This document shows, in pieces, positions 1-5,556 of a stretch of DNA of 5,812 nucleotides. The notes under the pieces were generated by a model. The model saw nothing but the letters and a program-made list of their open reading frames with translations. It searched no databases and was not told where the DNA came from. The DNA is taken from assembly GCA_018609665.1 (NCBI GenBank), contig JAHENN010000231.1, positions 1-5,812 on the forward strand, given 5' to 3'. A program made the position numbers and the translations under genes. Numbering within the stretch: position 1 is the stretch's first letter; each line of letters begins with the position of its first letter. The DNA comes from Haloarculaceae archaeon. GTDB taxonomy: Archaea; Halobacteriota; Halobacteria; Halobacteriales; Haloarculaceae.

Positions 1-778
1 CGAGGGCGGCGCCCGCGCGGGCTACATCAACCCCGACGAGACGACCTACGACTACCTGCGCGGCCGCGAGTACGTCCCCGAGGGCGAGGTATTCGAGGAA
101 CGGAAGGCATACTGGGAGTCGATACGGAGCGACGACGACGCCGAGTACGACGACGTCGTGGCCGTCGACGCCGACGGGCTGGACCCGATGGTGACGTGGG
201 GCGTCAACCCCGGACAGGTCGTCGAGCTCTCCGAGCCGGTCCCGGCCCCGGACGCCTTCGAGGACCGCACCGACCGCGAGGCCGCCCAGCGGGCCTATGA
301 CCACATGGGCGTCGAGCCGGGCGAGTCGATGCTCGGCTACGACGTCGACGTCGCCTTCCTGGGGACGTGCACGAACGGCCGCGTCTCGGACTTCGCCGAG
401 GCCGCCCGCGTTCTCGAGGGACGGCGCGTCGCCGACGACGTCCGGGCGCTCGCCGTTCCGGGCTCGGAGTCCGTCCGGGCGGAGTGCGAGCGCCGCGGCC
501 TCGACGAGACGTTCATCGAGGCCGGCTTCCAGTGGCGCCGCGCCGGCTGCTCGATGTGTCTGGCGATGAACGACGACGCCCTGGAGGGCGAGGAGGTCTG
601 TGCCTCCTCGTCGAACCGCAACTTCGTCGGCCGGCAGGGGTCGAAGGACGGCCGGACGGTCCTGATGAGTCCGGGCATGGTCGCCGCGGCGGCGGTCGCC
701 GGCGAGGTGGCCGACGTCCGGGAGTACCTGGACGACGACCGGCCGGCCGCCGGCGGCGTCGAGGGGGTGGCCGACTGA
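1..778 (+). CDS. leuC: 3-isopropylmalate dehydratase large subunit, C-terminal 258 residues (5' partial)
   Basis: This is the large, iron-sulfur subunit of isopropylmalate isomerase, which interconverts 2- and 3-isopropylmalate via dehydration and rehydration in leucine synthesis, as a complex with LeuD. The frame is open from base 2 to the TGA; the start lies left of the window. Visible landmarks are EGGARAGYINPDETT at the left edge, VTWGVNPGQ, GTCTNGR, and GCSMCLAMN followed by SSNRNFVGRQG. The three 4Fe-4S ligand cysteines are codons 368-370, 548-550 and 557-559, giving C-x59-C-x2-C as in bacterial LeuC. Bacterial LeuC is about 466 residues, so a little over half is present. A short Ala/Gly/Asp tail follows the conserved end (VREYL). 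The stop overlaps the leuD start (TGATG), indicating a co-translated operon. Homoaconitase is the main alternative, but the leuD-leuB context argues for LeuC. Confidence 0.96.
   Translation, partial: EGGARAGYINPDETTYDYLRGREYVPEGEVFEERKAYWESIRSDDDAEYDDVVAVDADGLDPMVTWGVNPGQVVELSEPVPAPDAFEDRTDREAAQRAYDHMGVEPGESMLGYDVDVAFLGTCTNGRVSDFAEAARVLEGRRVADDVRALAVPGSESVRAECERRGLDETFIEAGFQWRRAGCSMCLAMNDDALEGEEVCASSSNRNFVGRQGSKDGRTVLMSPGMVAAAAVAGEVADVREYLDDDRPAAGGVEGVAD
763..770 (+). promoter_or_regulatory. SD-like ribosome binding site for leuD
   Basis: GGGGGTGG, preceded by GA, ends 7 nt before the leuD ATG, inside the last codons of leuC. It resembles the haloarchaeal Shine-Dalgarno core GGAGGTG and supports the choice of ATG at 778. 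Many haloarchaeal genes inside operons lack a strong SD, so coupling through the TGATG overlap may matter more. G-rich coding DNA makes chance matches likely. Confidence 0.4.
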
Positions 779-1383
779 TGGGCGACGACCAGCACATCAC
801 CGCCGTCTCGGGCACCGGCGTCCCCATCCCCGGCGACGACGTCGACACCGACCAGATCCTACCGGCGAAGTTCATGAAGGAGGTGACGTTCGACAACATG
901 GCGGACTACCTCTTCTACGACGCCCGGCGGGACGACGACGGCTCGCTCAACGACCACCCGCTCAACCGGTTCGACGGCGCCAGCGTCGCCGTCGTCAACT
1001 CGAACTTCGGCTGCGGTTCCTCCCGGGAGCACGCCCCGCAGGCGATGATGCGGTGGGGCATCGACGGAATCGTCGGGGAGTCCTACGCCGAGATATTCCG
1101 GGACAACTGCAAGTCGCTGGGCATCCCGGCGGCGACGGCCGACCGCGAGACGGTCGTCGCGCTGCAGGAGTGGATCGAGGCCAACCCCGACGGCGAGATC
1201 GACATCGACGTCGCCGGGGAGACGGTCACCTACGGCGACACGACCGTCGACGTCGAGATCGACGACGCGATGCAGGAGGCGCTCGTCGACGGCATCTGGG
1301 ACACGACGCGGCTGATGTACTCCAACATGAGCAAGGTCGAGCGGACGGCCGCCGAGCTGCCGTACGTCGGGACCGATGACTGA
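778..1383 (+). CDS. leuD: 3-isopropylmalate dehydratase small subunit
   Basis: This is the small (swivel-domain) subunit of isopropylmalate isomerase, the partner of LeuC; it closes over the cluster and contributes to substrate recognition. The product is 201 residues, equal to the usual bacterial LeuD and longer than the roughly 160-170 residues of methanogen-type LeuD/HacB. Motifs seen are GDDVDTDQILPAKFMK (about residues 19-34), NFGCGSSREHAPQA (76-89) and ESYAEIFRDNCKSLGIP. The C-terminal YSNMSKVERTAAELPY also looks like the bacterial long form. The frame stays open far upstream, but this ATG is chosen because it overlaps the leuC stop by 1 nt, has a G-rich SD-like stretch 7 nt before it, and gives the family N-terminus. 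The end overlaps leuB by 8 nt. Confidence 0.96.
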   Translation: MGDDQHITAVSGTGVPIPGDDVDTDQILPAKFMKEVTFDNMADYLFYDARRDDDGSLNDHPLNRFDGASVAVVNSNFGCGSSREHAPQAMMRWGIDGIVGESYAEIFRDNCKSLGIPAATADRETVVALQEWIEANPDGEIDIDVAGETVTYGDTTVDVEIDDAMQEALVDGIWDTTRLMYSNMSKVERTAAELPYVGTDD

Positions 1384-2353
1384 GTCGGTGCTTGTCGTCC
1401 CGGGCGACGGCATCGGTCGGGAGGTCGTCCCCGCGGCCGTCGAGGTGCTGGAGGCCGTCGTCGACCTGGAGTTCCACGAGGCCGACGCCGGCGACCGCGT
1501 GAAGCGCGAGACCGGCGAGGCGCTGCCGGCGGAGACCTACCGCCGGGCGAGCGAGGCCGACGCGACGCTGTTCGGCGCCGCCGGCGAGACGGCCGCCGAC
1601 GTCGTCCTCCCGCTGCGGGAGGCGGTCGGCTCCTTCGCCAACGTCCGGCCGGCACGGGCGTACCCGGGCGTCGACGCGCTCCGGCCGGAGACGGACCTCG
1701 TCTTCGTCCGGGAGAACACCGAGGGCGTCTACGCCGGCATCGAGTCGGAGGTCGCCGACGGCGTGACCACGCTGACGCGCGTCGTCACCGACGAGGCCTC
1801 CCGGCGCATCGCCGAGTTCGGCTTCGACTACGCCGCCGACAACGGCTACGACGACGTCACGGTCGCCCACAAGGCCAACGTGATGCGGACGACCGACGGC
1901 CGGTTCCTCGACGGCGTCGCCGCCGTCGCCGAGGAGCGGGGCGCCGACTACGAGCCGGCGCTGATGGACTCGCTGGCGACGGACCTCGTCATGCGGCCCG
2001 GGGAGCACGGCGTCGTCATCTGCCCGAACCTGGCGGGGGACGTGCTGTCGGACCTGGCGGCGGGGCTCGTCGGCGGGCTGGGGCTGCTGCCGAGCGCGAA
2101 CGTCGGCGCCGAGGGGGGGCTGTTCGAGCCGGTCCACGGCTCGGCGCCGGACATCGCCGGCGAGGGCGTCGCCAACCCGGCGGCGACGGTGCTGTCGGCG
2201 GCGATGCTGCTGGAGCATCTCGGCGAGGCGTCGGCGGCCGCCCGCGTCCGGACGGCCGTCGAGGGCGTCCTCGCCGACGGGCCGCGAACGCCCGACCTGG
2301 GCGGCGACGCCTCGACGGCGGCCGTGACGGAGGCGATTCTCGCGCGGCTGTAG
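1376..2353 (+). CDS. leuB: 3-isopropylmalate dehydrogenase
   Basis: This cytosolic enzyme oxidises and decarboxylates (2R,3S)-3-isopropylmalate to 2-oxoisocaproate with NAD+, the last dedicated step before transamination to leucine. The 325-residue product is typical of the compact archaeal beta-decarboxylating dehydrogenases. It shows PGDGIG (9-14), R81 and R91 in the LREAVGSFANVRP segment, R112, the catalytic pair Y119 (RENTEGVYAGIE) and K166 (HKANVMRTTDG), metal-binding aspartates D198, D222 and D226, and the NAD-site loop EPVHGSAPDIAG with D259. RENTEGxYxG is the archaeal LeuB / homoisocitrate dehydrogenase version of the substrate loop, so specificity rests on the operon context. NLAGD has Ala where many bacterial enzymes have Phe. 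The ATG overlaps leuD by 8 nt. The TAG stop directly abuts the stop of the convergent neighbour. Confidence 0.94.
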   Translation: MTESVLVVPGDGIGREVVPAAVEVLEAVVDLEFHEADAGDRVKRETGEALPAETYRRASEADATLFGAAGETAADVVLPLREAVGSFANVRPARAYPGVDALRPETDLVFVRENTEGVYAGIESEVADGVTTLTRVVTDEASRRIAEFGFDYAADNGYDDVTVAHKANVMRTTDGRFLDGVAAVAEERGADYEPALMDSLATDLVMRPGEHGVVICPNLAGDVLSDLAAGLVGGLGLLPSANVGAEGGLFEPVHGSAPDIAGEGVANPAATVLSAAMLLEHLGEASAAARVRTAVEGVLADGPRTPDLGGDASTAAVTEAILARL

Positions 2354-2812
2354 CTACGGCTCGCGGGCCTCGACCGCGGCGGCCCGCACCTCCGCCCAGC
2401 GGCCCTCCTCCTCGAGGTGGACCTGCAGCTCCTCGGCATAGGCGGCGACCATCGACTCGGCAGTCTCGAGCCGCTCCTCGTCGATGCCGTCGTCGTCGTC
2501 GGCGCCGCCGAGCCCGAGCGAGTCGAGCACCGAGCCGATGAGGCCGCCACCGCCGCCGCTCTGCTCCTGCGGCCGGCCCATCGGCCCCATCTCGGCGACC
2601 CGCTCCAGCTCCGGCATCACCGTCGGCAGCTCCGAGGTGTCGGCGACCAGCCGTGCCGCCTCCTCGTCGGCCGGGTCGGTTATCTCGAAGCTCGTCGCCG
2701 TCATGATGAGCCCCCACTCCTGTCGGGAGAAGGGCGACCCGTCGACCTCGGCCGTGAACTCCTCGTCGACGGCCATCCTGTCGCCGACGATCATGTCCTG
2801 CCAGTCGCTCAT
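2354..2812 (-). CDS. acidic haloarchaeal conserved protein, DUF5799-like
   Basis: Function unknown. The 152-residue product resembles, from memory, the DUF5799 proteins found in haloarchaea. Three parts are visible. Residues 1-74 are a conserved-looking N-terminal block (MSDWQDMIVGDRMAVDEEF, FSRQEWGLIMTATSFEI, RLVADTSELPTVMPEL). Residues 75-109 are a low-complexity Gly/Asp linker holding a short amphipathic stretch, LIGSVLDSLGLGG. Residues 110-152 are a charged helical segment (DEERLETAESMVAAYAEEL...GRWAEVR). There is no signal peptide or membrane span, so it is probably cytosolic. The start is fixed by a TATA-like box about 27 nt upstream, which implies a leaderless mRNA. It is the last of three co-directional genes, 43 nt after the OsmC gene, and its TAG stop abuts the leuB stop. 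Confidence is high that the gene is real and moderate for the family name. Confidence 0.85.
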   Translation of the reverse strand: MSDWQDMIVGDRMAVDEEFTAEVDGSPFSRQEWGLIMTATSFEITDPADEEAARLVADTSELPTVMPELERVAEMGPMGRPQEQSGGGGGLIGSVLDSLGLGGADDDDGIDEERLETAESMVAAYAEELQVHLEEEGRWAEVRAAAVEAREP

Positions 2813-2834
2813 GGGCGTCGGTAGGGGCTCGCGG

Positions 2835-2847
2835 TTATAAAAGTTCG
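2835..2847 (-). promoter_or_regulatory. BRE/TATA promoter of the DUF5799-like gene
   Basis: Read on the minus strand this is CGAACTTTTATAA, a BRE-like CGAA followed by a TTTTATA box. Its centre is about 27 nt from the ATG at 2812, so transcription would begin at or within a few bases of the start codon. It is the strongest AT-rich break in an otherwise GC-rich stretch and lies in the 43-nt gap after the OsmC gene, giving this gene its own promoter. Confidence 0.72.
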
Positions 2848-2855
2848 AGCCGGGG

Positions 2856-3254
2856 TCAGAAGGCGTCGGTCGTCACGTCGACGTCGGCGGCCAGCGACTC
2901 CTTCAGCGAGTCGTGGACGTGACAGATCTCCTCGCCGAGCGCGAGCACGTCGTCGACCTGCTCCTCGTCGAGGTCCGCCTCGACGTGCATGTGGAAGCTG
3001 ACCGCGGTGAGGTCGTCGTCGTCGTCGAGTTCGGCCTCGGCCTCGGTCTCGACCTTGCCGAGCTCCAGCTCCAGCTCCCGCTGGGCGCCGGCCCGGCAGG
3101 CGAAGCTGAAGCAGGAGGCGTAGTCGGCGACGAGTACCTCGTTCGGCGACGGCCCCTCGGCGCCGGTGGCGTCGATGCTCAGCTCGAAGTCGCCCGCGCG
3201 GCTCAGGGCGTGGAACTTCTCCTCGTTGACCGTGGTGGTTTCTATGTCAGCCAT
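2856..3254 (-). CDS. OsmC-family protein (putative thiol peroxidase)
   Basis: OsmC/Ohr proteins reduce organic hydroperoxides or related oxidants with a redox pair of cysteines and act as cytosolic homodimers. This 132-residue product has the family layout: an N-terminal beta region with R19; PSPNEVLVADYASC (35-48), where E39 and C48 fit the conserved Glu and first catalytic Cys; an acidic strand region (about 60-95); and a C-terminal helix with C111 in EEICHVHDSL. The usual second-cysteine motif in the family is closer to C-P-[IV]-S, so CHVHD is unusual, and there is an additional C53 five residues after C48. Length is near the family norm of about 130-145. It lies between the MBL-fold and DUF5799-like genes and has its own TATA-like box. 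The physiological substrate cannot be told from sequence. Confidence 0.87.
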   Translation of the reverse strand: MADIETTTVNEEKFHALSRAGDFELSIDATGAEGPSPNEVLVADYASCFSFACRAGAQRELELELGKVETEAEAELDDDDDLTAVSFHMHVEADLDEEQVDDVLALGEEICHVHDSLKESLAADVDVTTDAF

Positions 3255-3280
3255 TGCGCGTCGTGCTTCGCGCGGCTCGA

Positions 3281-3287
3281 ATAAAAA
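3281..3287 (-). promoter_or_regulatory. TATA-like promoter element of the OsmC gene
   Basis: TTTTTAT on the minus strand is centred about 30 nt before the ATG at 3254, in the 45-nt gap after the MBL-fold gene. The spacing fits a leaderless or nearly leaderless transcript. The upstream bases (CCCA) are not a good BRE match, so this is weaker than the box upstream of the DUF5799-like gene. Confidence 0.6.
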
Positions 3288-3299
3288 TGGGCCGACGTT

Positions 3300-4019
3300 C
3301 TACAGCTCGAACGTCTCGTCGCCGTCGAGCACCACCGGCTCGACGCCGTCTGTGGCCGCCTCGACCTCCCGCTCGAAGTCGGCGGTGTCGATCTCGACCG
3401 GCGGGAAGGTGTCGTAGTGCATCGGCGCCGCGTAGTCGGGGGCGACCCAGTCGGCGGCGACCGCGGCCTGTTCCGGCCCCATGGTGAAGTGGTCGCCGGC
3501 CGGCAGCGCCGCGAAGTCCGGCTCCAGGTACGGGCCGACGACCTCCCGCATCGCCGGCATCAGGCTGGTGTCGCCGGCGTGGTAGAAGGCGGTGGCGTCG
3601 GGGTCGGTCGTGCGGGTCGGCTCGGCGTCGCCGACGACGAAGCCCGCGGGGACGCCCAGGGAGTGCTCGTAGCTCGTCTCGGCGCCGTTGGTGTGGGCCG
3701 CCTGCGTCATCGTCACCCAGGCGTCGCCGCACTCGACGGTCCCGCCGAGGTTCATCCCCATGTCGGCGACGGCGTCGTCGAAGCCGAACTGGTCCTTGGC
3801 GTAGCTGGTCAGCTCCGGAACCGCCACGAGCGTCGCGTCGGCGAAGGCCGCCGCGTCGCCGACGTGGTCGGCGTGGCCGTGGGTCAGCAGGACGTAGTCC
3901 GGGTCCAGCTCCTCGGGCTCGGCGTCCGTCTTCGGGTTCTGGAAGAACGGGTCGATCAGCAGCTCCGTGTCCGCGACCGAGACGTGCCACGTCGAGTGGC
4001 CGTGCCAGGTGAGTTCCAT
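3300..4019 (-). CDS. metal-dependent hydrolase, MBL fold, UPF0173 type
   Basis: This is a predicted cytosolic metallo-beta-lactamase-fold hydrolase of the UPF0173 (YtkL-like) type, whose natural substrate is not established. The 239-residue product shows H6-G-H8-S, LLIDPFFQNP (20-29), the metal-binding THGHADH motif (H47, H49, D51, H52), H109 in TQAAHTNG, PAGFVV (124-129), YHAGDTSLM with D150, LPAGDHFTMGPEQAA (172-186) and H201 in MHYDTFPP. These match the family in order and spacing, so both metal sites appear intact. Length is near the family norm of about 225-240. The start is supported by the MELTWHGHS N-terminus and by a TATA-like box about 28 nt upstream. It is the first of three minus-strand genes and is divergent from the GNAT gene across a 297-nt gap. 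Confidence 0.92.
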   Translation of the reverse strand: MELTWHGHSTWHVSVADTELLIDPFFQNPKTDAEPEELDPDYVLLTHGHADHVGDAAAFADATLVAVPELTSYAKDQFGFDDAVADMGMNLGGTVECGDAWVTMTQAAHTNGAETSYEHSLGVPAGFVVGDAEPTRTTDPDATAFYHAGDTSLMPAMREVVGPYLEPDFAALPAGDHFTMGPEQAAVAADWVAPDYAAPMHYDTFPPVEIDTADFEREVEAATDGVEPVVLDGDETFEL

Positions 4020-4044
4020 ACGTGTACGGGTAGCCGCGTCGGCG

Positions 4045-4051
4045 TATTAAG
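4045..4051 (-). promoter_or_regulatory. TATA-like promoter element of the MBL-fold gene
   Basis: CTTAATA on the minus strand is centred about 28 nt before the ATG at 4019. It is the only AT-rich patch in its surroundings, and its spacing fits a leaderless transcript. It may also serve the two downstream genes by read-through. Confidence 0.6.
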
Positions 4052-4088
4052 CGTGGGTGCCGGCCGGAGCCGCCCGCTGGCCGCCTGC

Positions 4089-4280
4089 GCTCCGTCACCT
4101 GGCCACAACTCGCCGACTGCCAGTCTGCCCGCTGCCCGCGGTCTGCCGGCCGTGGTCGGTCGACCACCCGCGGCTCGCCGGCTGCCGGTCCGCCCGCCAC
4201 CTGGGCTCCGTCGACCGCCCGCGACTCGCCGGCTGCCGGCCAGAGTCGACCGCAGTCTGCCGCCCGCGGCCCGCCGACCG
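4089..4280. repeat. degenerate GC-rich direct repeats in the divergent intergenic region
   Basis: A core CTCGCCGRCTGCCRG occurs three times, at 4109-4123, 4174-4188 and 4225-4239. The longest pair is 4159-4190 and 4210-4241, which match at 29 of 32 positions, offset by 51 nt, with all three differences being transitions. Shorter shared words are GCTCCGTC (4089 and 4205), CACCTGG (4096 and 4198) and CAGTCTGCC (4121 and 4253). Several frames stay open across it because of the G+C content, but none gives a recognisable protein, so I treat it as non-coding. It could be a locally duplicated element or simply slippage-prone sequence. The remainder of the 297-nt gap holds only the two promoter regions. 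Confidence 0.6.
4152..4167. repeat. small inverted repeat within the repeat region
   Basis: GTGGTC, a 4-nt loop GGTC, then GACCAC: a perfect 6-bp stem, with the internal 8-mer GGTCGACC itself palindromic. It overlaps the left edge of the 32-nt direct repeat. It could be a protein-binding site or a chance structure in GC-rich DNA; no T-tract follows, so it does not look like an archaeal terminator. Confidence 0.35.
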
Positions 4281-4284
4281 CGCG

Positions 4285-4291
4285 AGTTATG
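4285..4291 (+). promoter_or_regulatory. weak TATA-like element before the GNAT gene
   Basis: AGTTATG is the only AT-rich patch upstream of the ATG at 4317, centred about 28 nt before it. Position fits a leaderless haloarchaeal promoter, but the match to TTTAWA is poor, so this is tentative. Confidence 0.45.
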
Positions 4292-4316
4292 TGGCCGCCG
4301 TCGCCTACCGCTCGAC

Positions 4317-4763
4317 ATGGACGTTCGCCGGGTCGACGACGAGGCGGGGATCGACGACGCCCTCGCCGTCCGGCGGGCGGTGTTCGTCGAGGAGCAGGGC
4401 GTCCCCGAGGAGCTGGAGCTGGACGGCAACGACGGAACGGCGACGCACTTCGTCGCCTACGACGACGGCCGGCCGGTGGGGGCCGCACGGCTCCGGGCGT
4501 ACGACGAGACGACGGCGAAGGCCGAGCGCGTGGCGGTGGCCGCCGCCGAGCGGGGCCGGGGAATCGGCCGGCGGCTGATGTCGGCCCTCGAGGCCCACGC
4601 CGCCGACGCCGGCTACGAGACGGTCGTCCTCCACGCCCAGGTGCCGGTCGTCGGGTTCTACGAGCGGCTCGGCTACACGGCGACGAGCGACGTCTTCGAG
4701 GACGCCGGCATCCCCCACCGCGAGATGCGGAAACCGCTGCCGGAACGGGACGAACGCTTTTGA
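4317..4763 (+). CDS. GNAT-family N-acetyltransferase, YjcF/ElaA-like
   Basis: This is a predicted cytosolic acetyl-CoA-dependent acyltransferase with an unknown acceptor. The 148-residue product starts with a YjcF/ElaA-like block, VRRAVFVEEQGVPEELELD (18-36), then THFVAYDDGRPVGAARLR (43-60). Next comes the acetyl-CoA pyrophosphate-binding motif R79-x-x-G82-x-G84 in ERGRGIGRRLM, then the C-terminal LHAQVPVVGFYERLGY (105-120), with Y115 at the position often used as the general acid in GNATs, and IPHREMRK at the end. The frame remains open far upstream, but the ATG at 4317 is chosen because it gives the family N-terminus and sits about 28 nt after a TATA-like patch. The stop is 22 nt before the FAH-family gene, so co-transcription is possible. 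Family assignment is firm; substrate is unknown. Confidence 0.9.
   Translation: MDVRRVDDEAGIDDALAVRRAVFVEEQGVPEELELDGNDGTATHFVAYDDGRPVGAARLRAYDETTAKAERVAVAAAERGRGIGRRLMSALEAHAADAGYETVVLHAQVPVVGFYERLGYTATSDVFEDAGIPHREMRKPLPERDERF
4751..4763 (+). promoter_or_regulatory. possible promoter of the FAH-family gene at the GNAT stop
   Basis: CGAACGCTTTTGA combines a BRE-like CGAA and a T-rich CTTTTGA centred about 26 nt before the ATG at 4786, right over the GNAT stop codon. Position and layout fit a leaderless haloarchaeal promoter, but the box deviates from TTTAWA and part of it is coding. Read-through from the GNAT gene is the alternative. Confidence 0.4.
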
Positions 4764-4785
4764 CCGCCCCGGACCCACGGGTGGT

Positions 4786-5556
4786 ATGCGATTCGTGCGC
4801 TTCCGCGACCCGAACGGCGACGTCCGCGGCGGGGAGTGGACCGGCGAGGGCGACGCCGAGATTCAGGCGTTCCCGGTCGACGGCCGCCGGTACACCGTCA
4901 CGTCGGAGCGGTACGCCGCCGCCGACGTCGAGCTGCTGCCGCCGACGGTCCCCTCGAAGATCGTCTGCGTGGGACTGAACTACGCCGACCACGCCGCCGA
5001 GCAGGACGAGAAAAGCCCGGACCGGCCGCTACTGTTCCTCAAGCCGCCGAACGCGCTCGCGAGCCACGGCGCGACCGTCGAGCTGCCGGGCGGGAAGGAG
5101 CGGCTCGACTACGAGGCCGAGCTGGGGGTCGTCGTCGGCGAGCGGTGCCGGGACGTCGACGCCGACGAGGCGGCGTCGGTCGTCGCGGGCTACACCTGCG
5201 TCGACGACCTCTCGAACCGCGACGACCAGCGCGTCGAGACCAACTGGGTCCGCGGGAAGGCCTTCGACGGCGCCGCGCCGGTCGGGCCGGTCGTCGCCTC
5301 CCCCGACGAGGTGCCGGCCGACGCCGCCGTCCGCTGTCGCGTCGACGGCGAGCTGCGACAGGACTCCTCGCGGGCGGAGTTCATCTTCTCCGTGCCGGAG
5401 CTGCTCGCGGAGATCACCTCGTACATGACGCTCGAGCCGGGCGACGTCGTCTCGACGGGGACGCCGGCCGGCGTCGGCCCGCTGTCGGACGGCGACACCG
5501 TCGAGGTGACCGTCGAGGGGGTCGGGACGCTCCGGCACGACGTGACGATTCCCTGA
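4786..5556 (+). CDS. fumarylacetoacetate hydrolase (FAH) family protein
   Basis: This is a metal-dependent C-C bond hydrolase, decarboxylase or isomerase of the FAH superfamily, whose members act on 2-oxo acids such as acylpyruvates, oxaloacetate or homoprotocatechuate-pathway intermediates. The 256-residue product has a short N-terminal domain (1-52) and the catalytic fold from about 57: SKIVCVGLNYADHAAE (57-72), PLLFLKPPNAL (81-91), YEAELGVVVG with metal ligands E110 and E112, GYTCVDDLSNRD with D141 as third ligand, GKAFDGAAPVGP with K158, and SYMTLEPGDVVSTGTPAGVGPL near the end. All expected metal ligands are present, and length is typical of single-chain prokaryotic members. Sequence alone does not fix the substrate, and no aromatic-degradation genes are nearby. 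The stop overlaps the start of a small four-cysteine gene by 1 nt. Confidence 0.93.
   Translation: MRFVRFRDPNGDVRGGEWTGEGDAEIQAFPVDGRRYTVTSERYAAADVELLPPTVPSKIVCVGLNYADHAAEQDEKSPDRPLLFLKPPNALASHGATVELPGGKERLDYEAELGVVVGERCRDVDADEAASVVAGYTCVDDLSNRDDQRVETNWVRGKAFDGAAPVGPVVASPDEVPADAAVRCRVDGELRQDSSRAEFIFSVPELLAEITSYMTLEPGDVVSTGTPAGVGPLSDGDTVEVTVEGVGTLRHDVTIP

Noticed and set aside
367..777. Upstream extension of the leuD frame
   Set aside because: It overlaps leuC completely and is Arg-rich shadow sequence; the 201-residue product from 778 equals the family length.
1226..2218. 330-codon frame antisense to leuB
   Set aside because: It is the complement of a clearly conserved gene with intact catalytic residues; the antisense product is Arg- and Val-rich with no recognisable motif or promoter.
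2363..2387. Intrinsic terminator for leuB
   Set aside because: The inverted repeat is real, but it lies in coding sequence of the opposite gene and no T-rich run follows, which archaeal termination normally needs. It is kept only as an observation.
4089..4280. CRISPR array
   Set aside because: The repeats are few, degenerate and unevenly spaced (65 and 51 nt between cores), and the sequence between them shares words with the repeats, unlike unique spacers. No cas genes are present.
3417..4316. Upstream extension of the GNAT reading frame by 300 codons
   Set aside because: The extension runs antisense through the MBL-fold gene and then the repeat region; the GNAT homology starts at the ATG at 4317.
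4057..4316. A small Cys-containing protein encoded across the repeat region
   Set aside because: The frame has no promoter or SD, repeats peptide pieces only because the DNA repeats, has an untypical non-acidic composition for this genome, and runs on into the GNAT gene.
3247..4992. A very long minus-strand open frame (581 codons) spanning several genes
   Set aside because: Its product is Arg/Gly/Pro-rich low-complexity sequence in a shifted frame opposite or beside recognised genes. GC-rich DNA rarely contains stop codons by chance.
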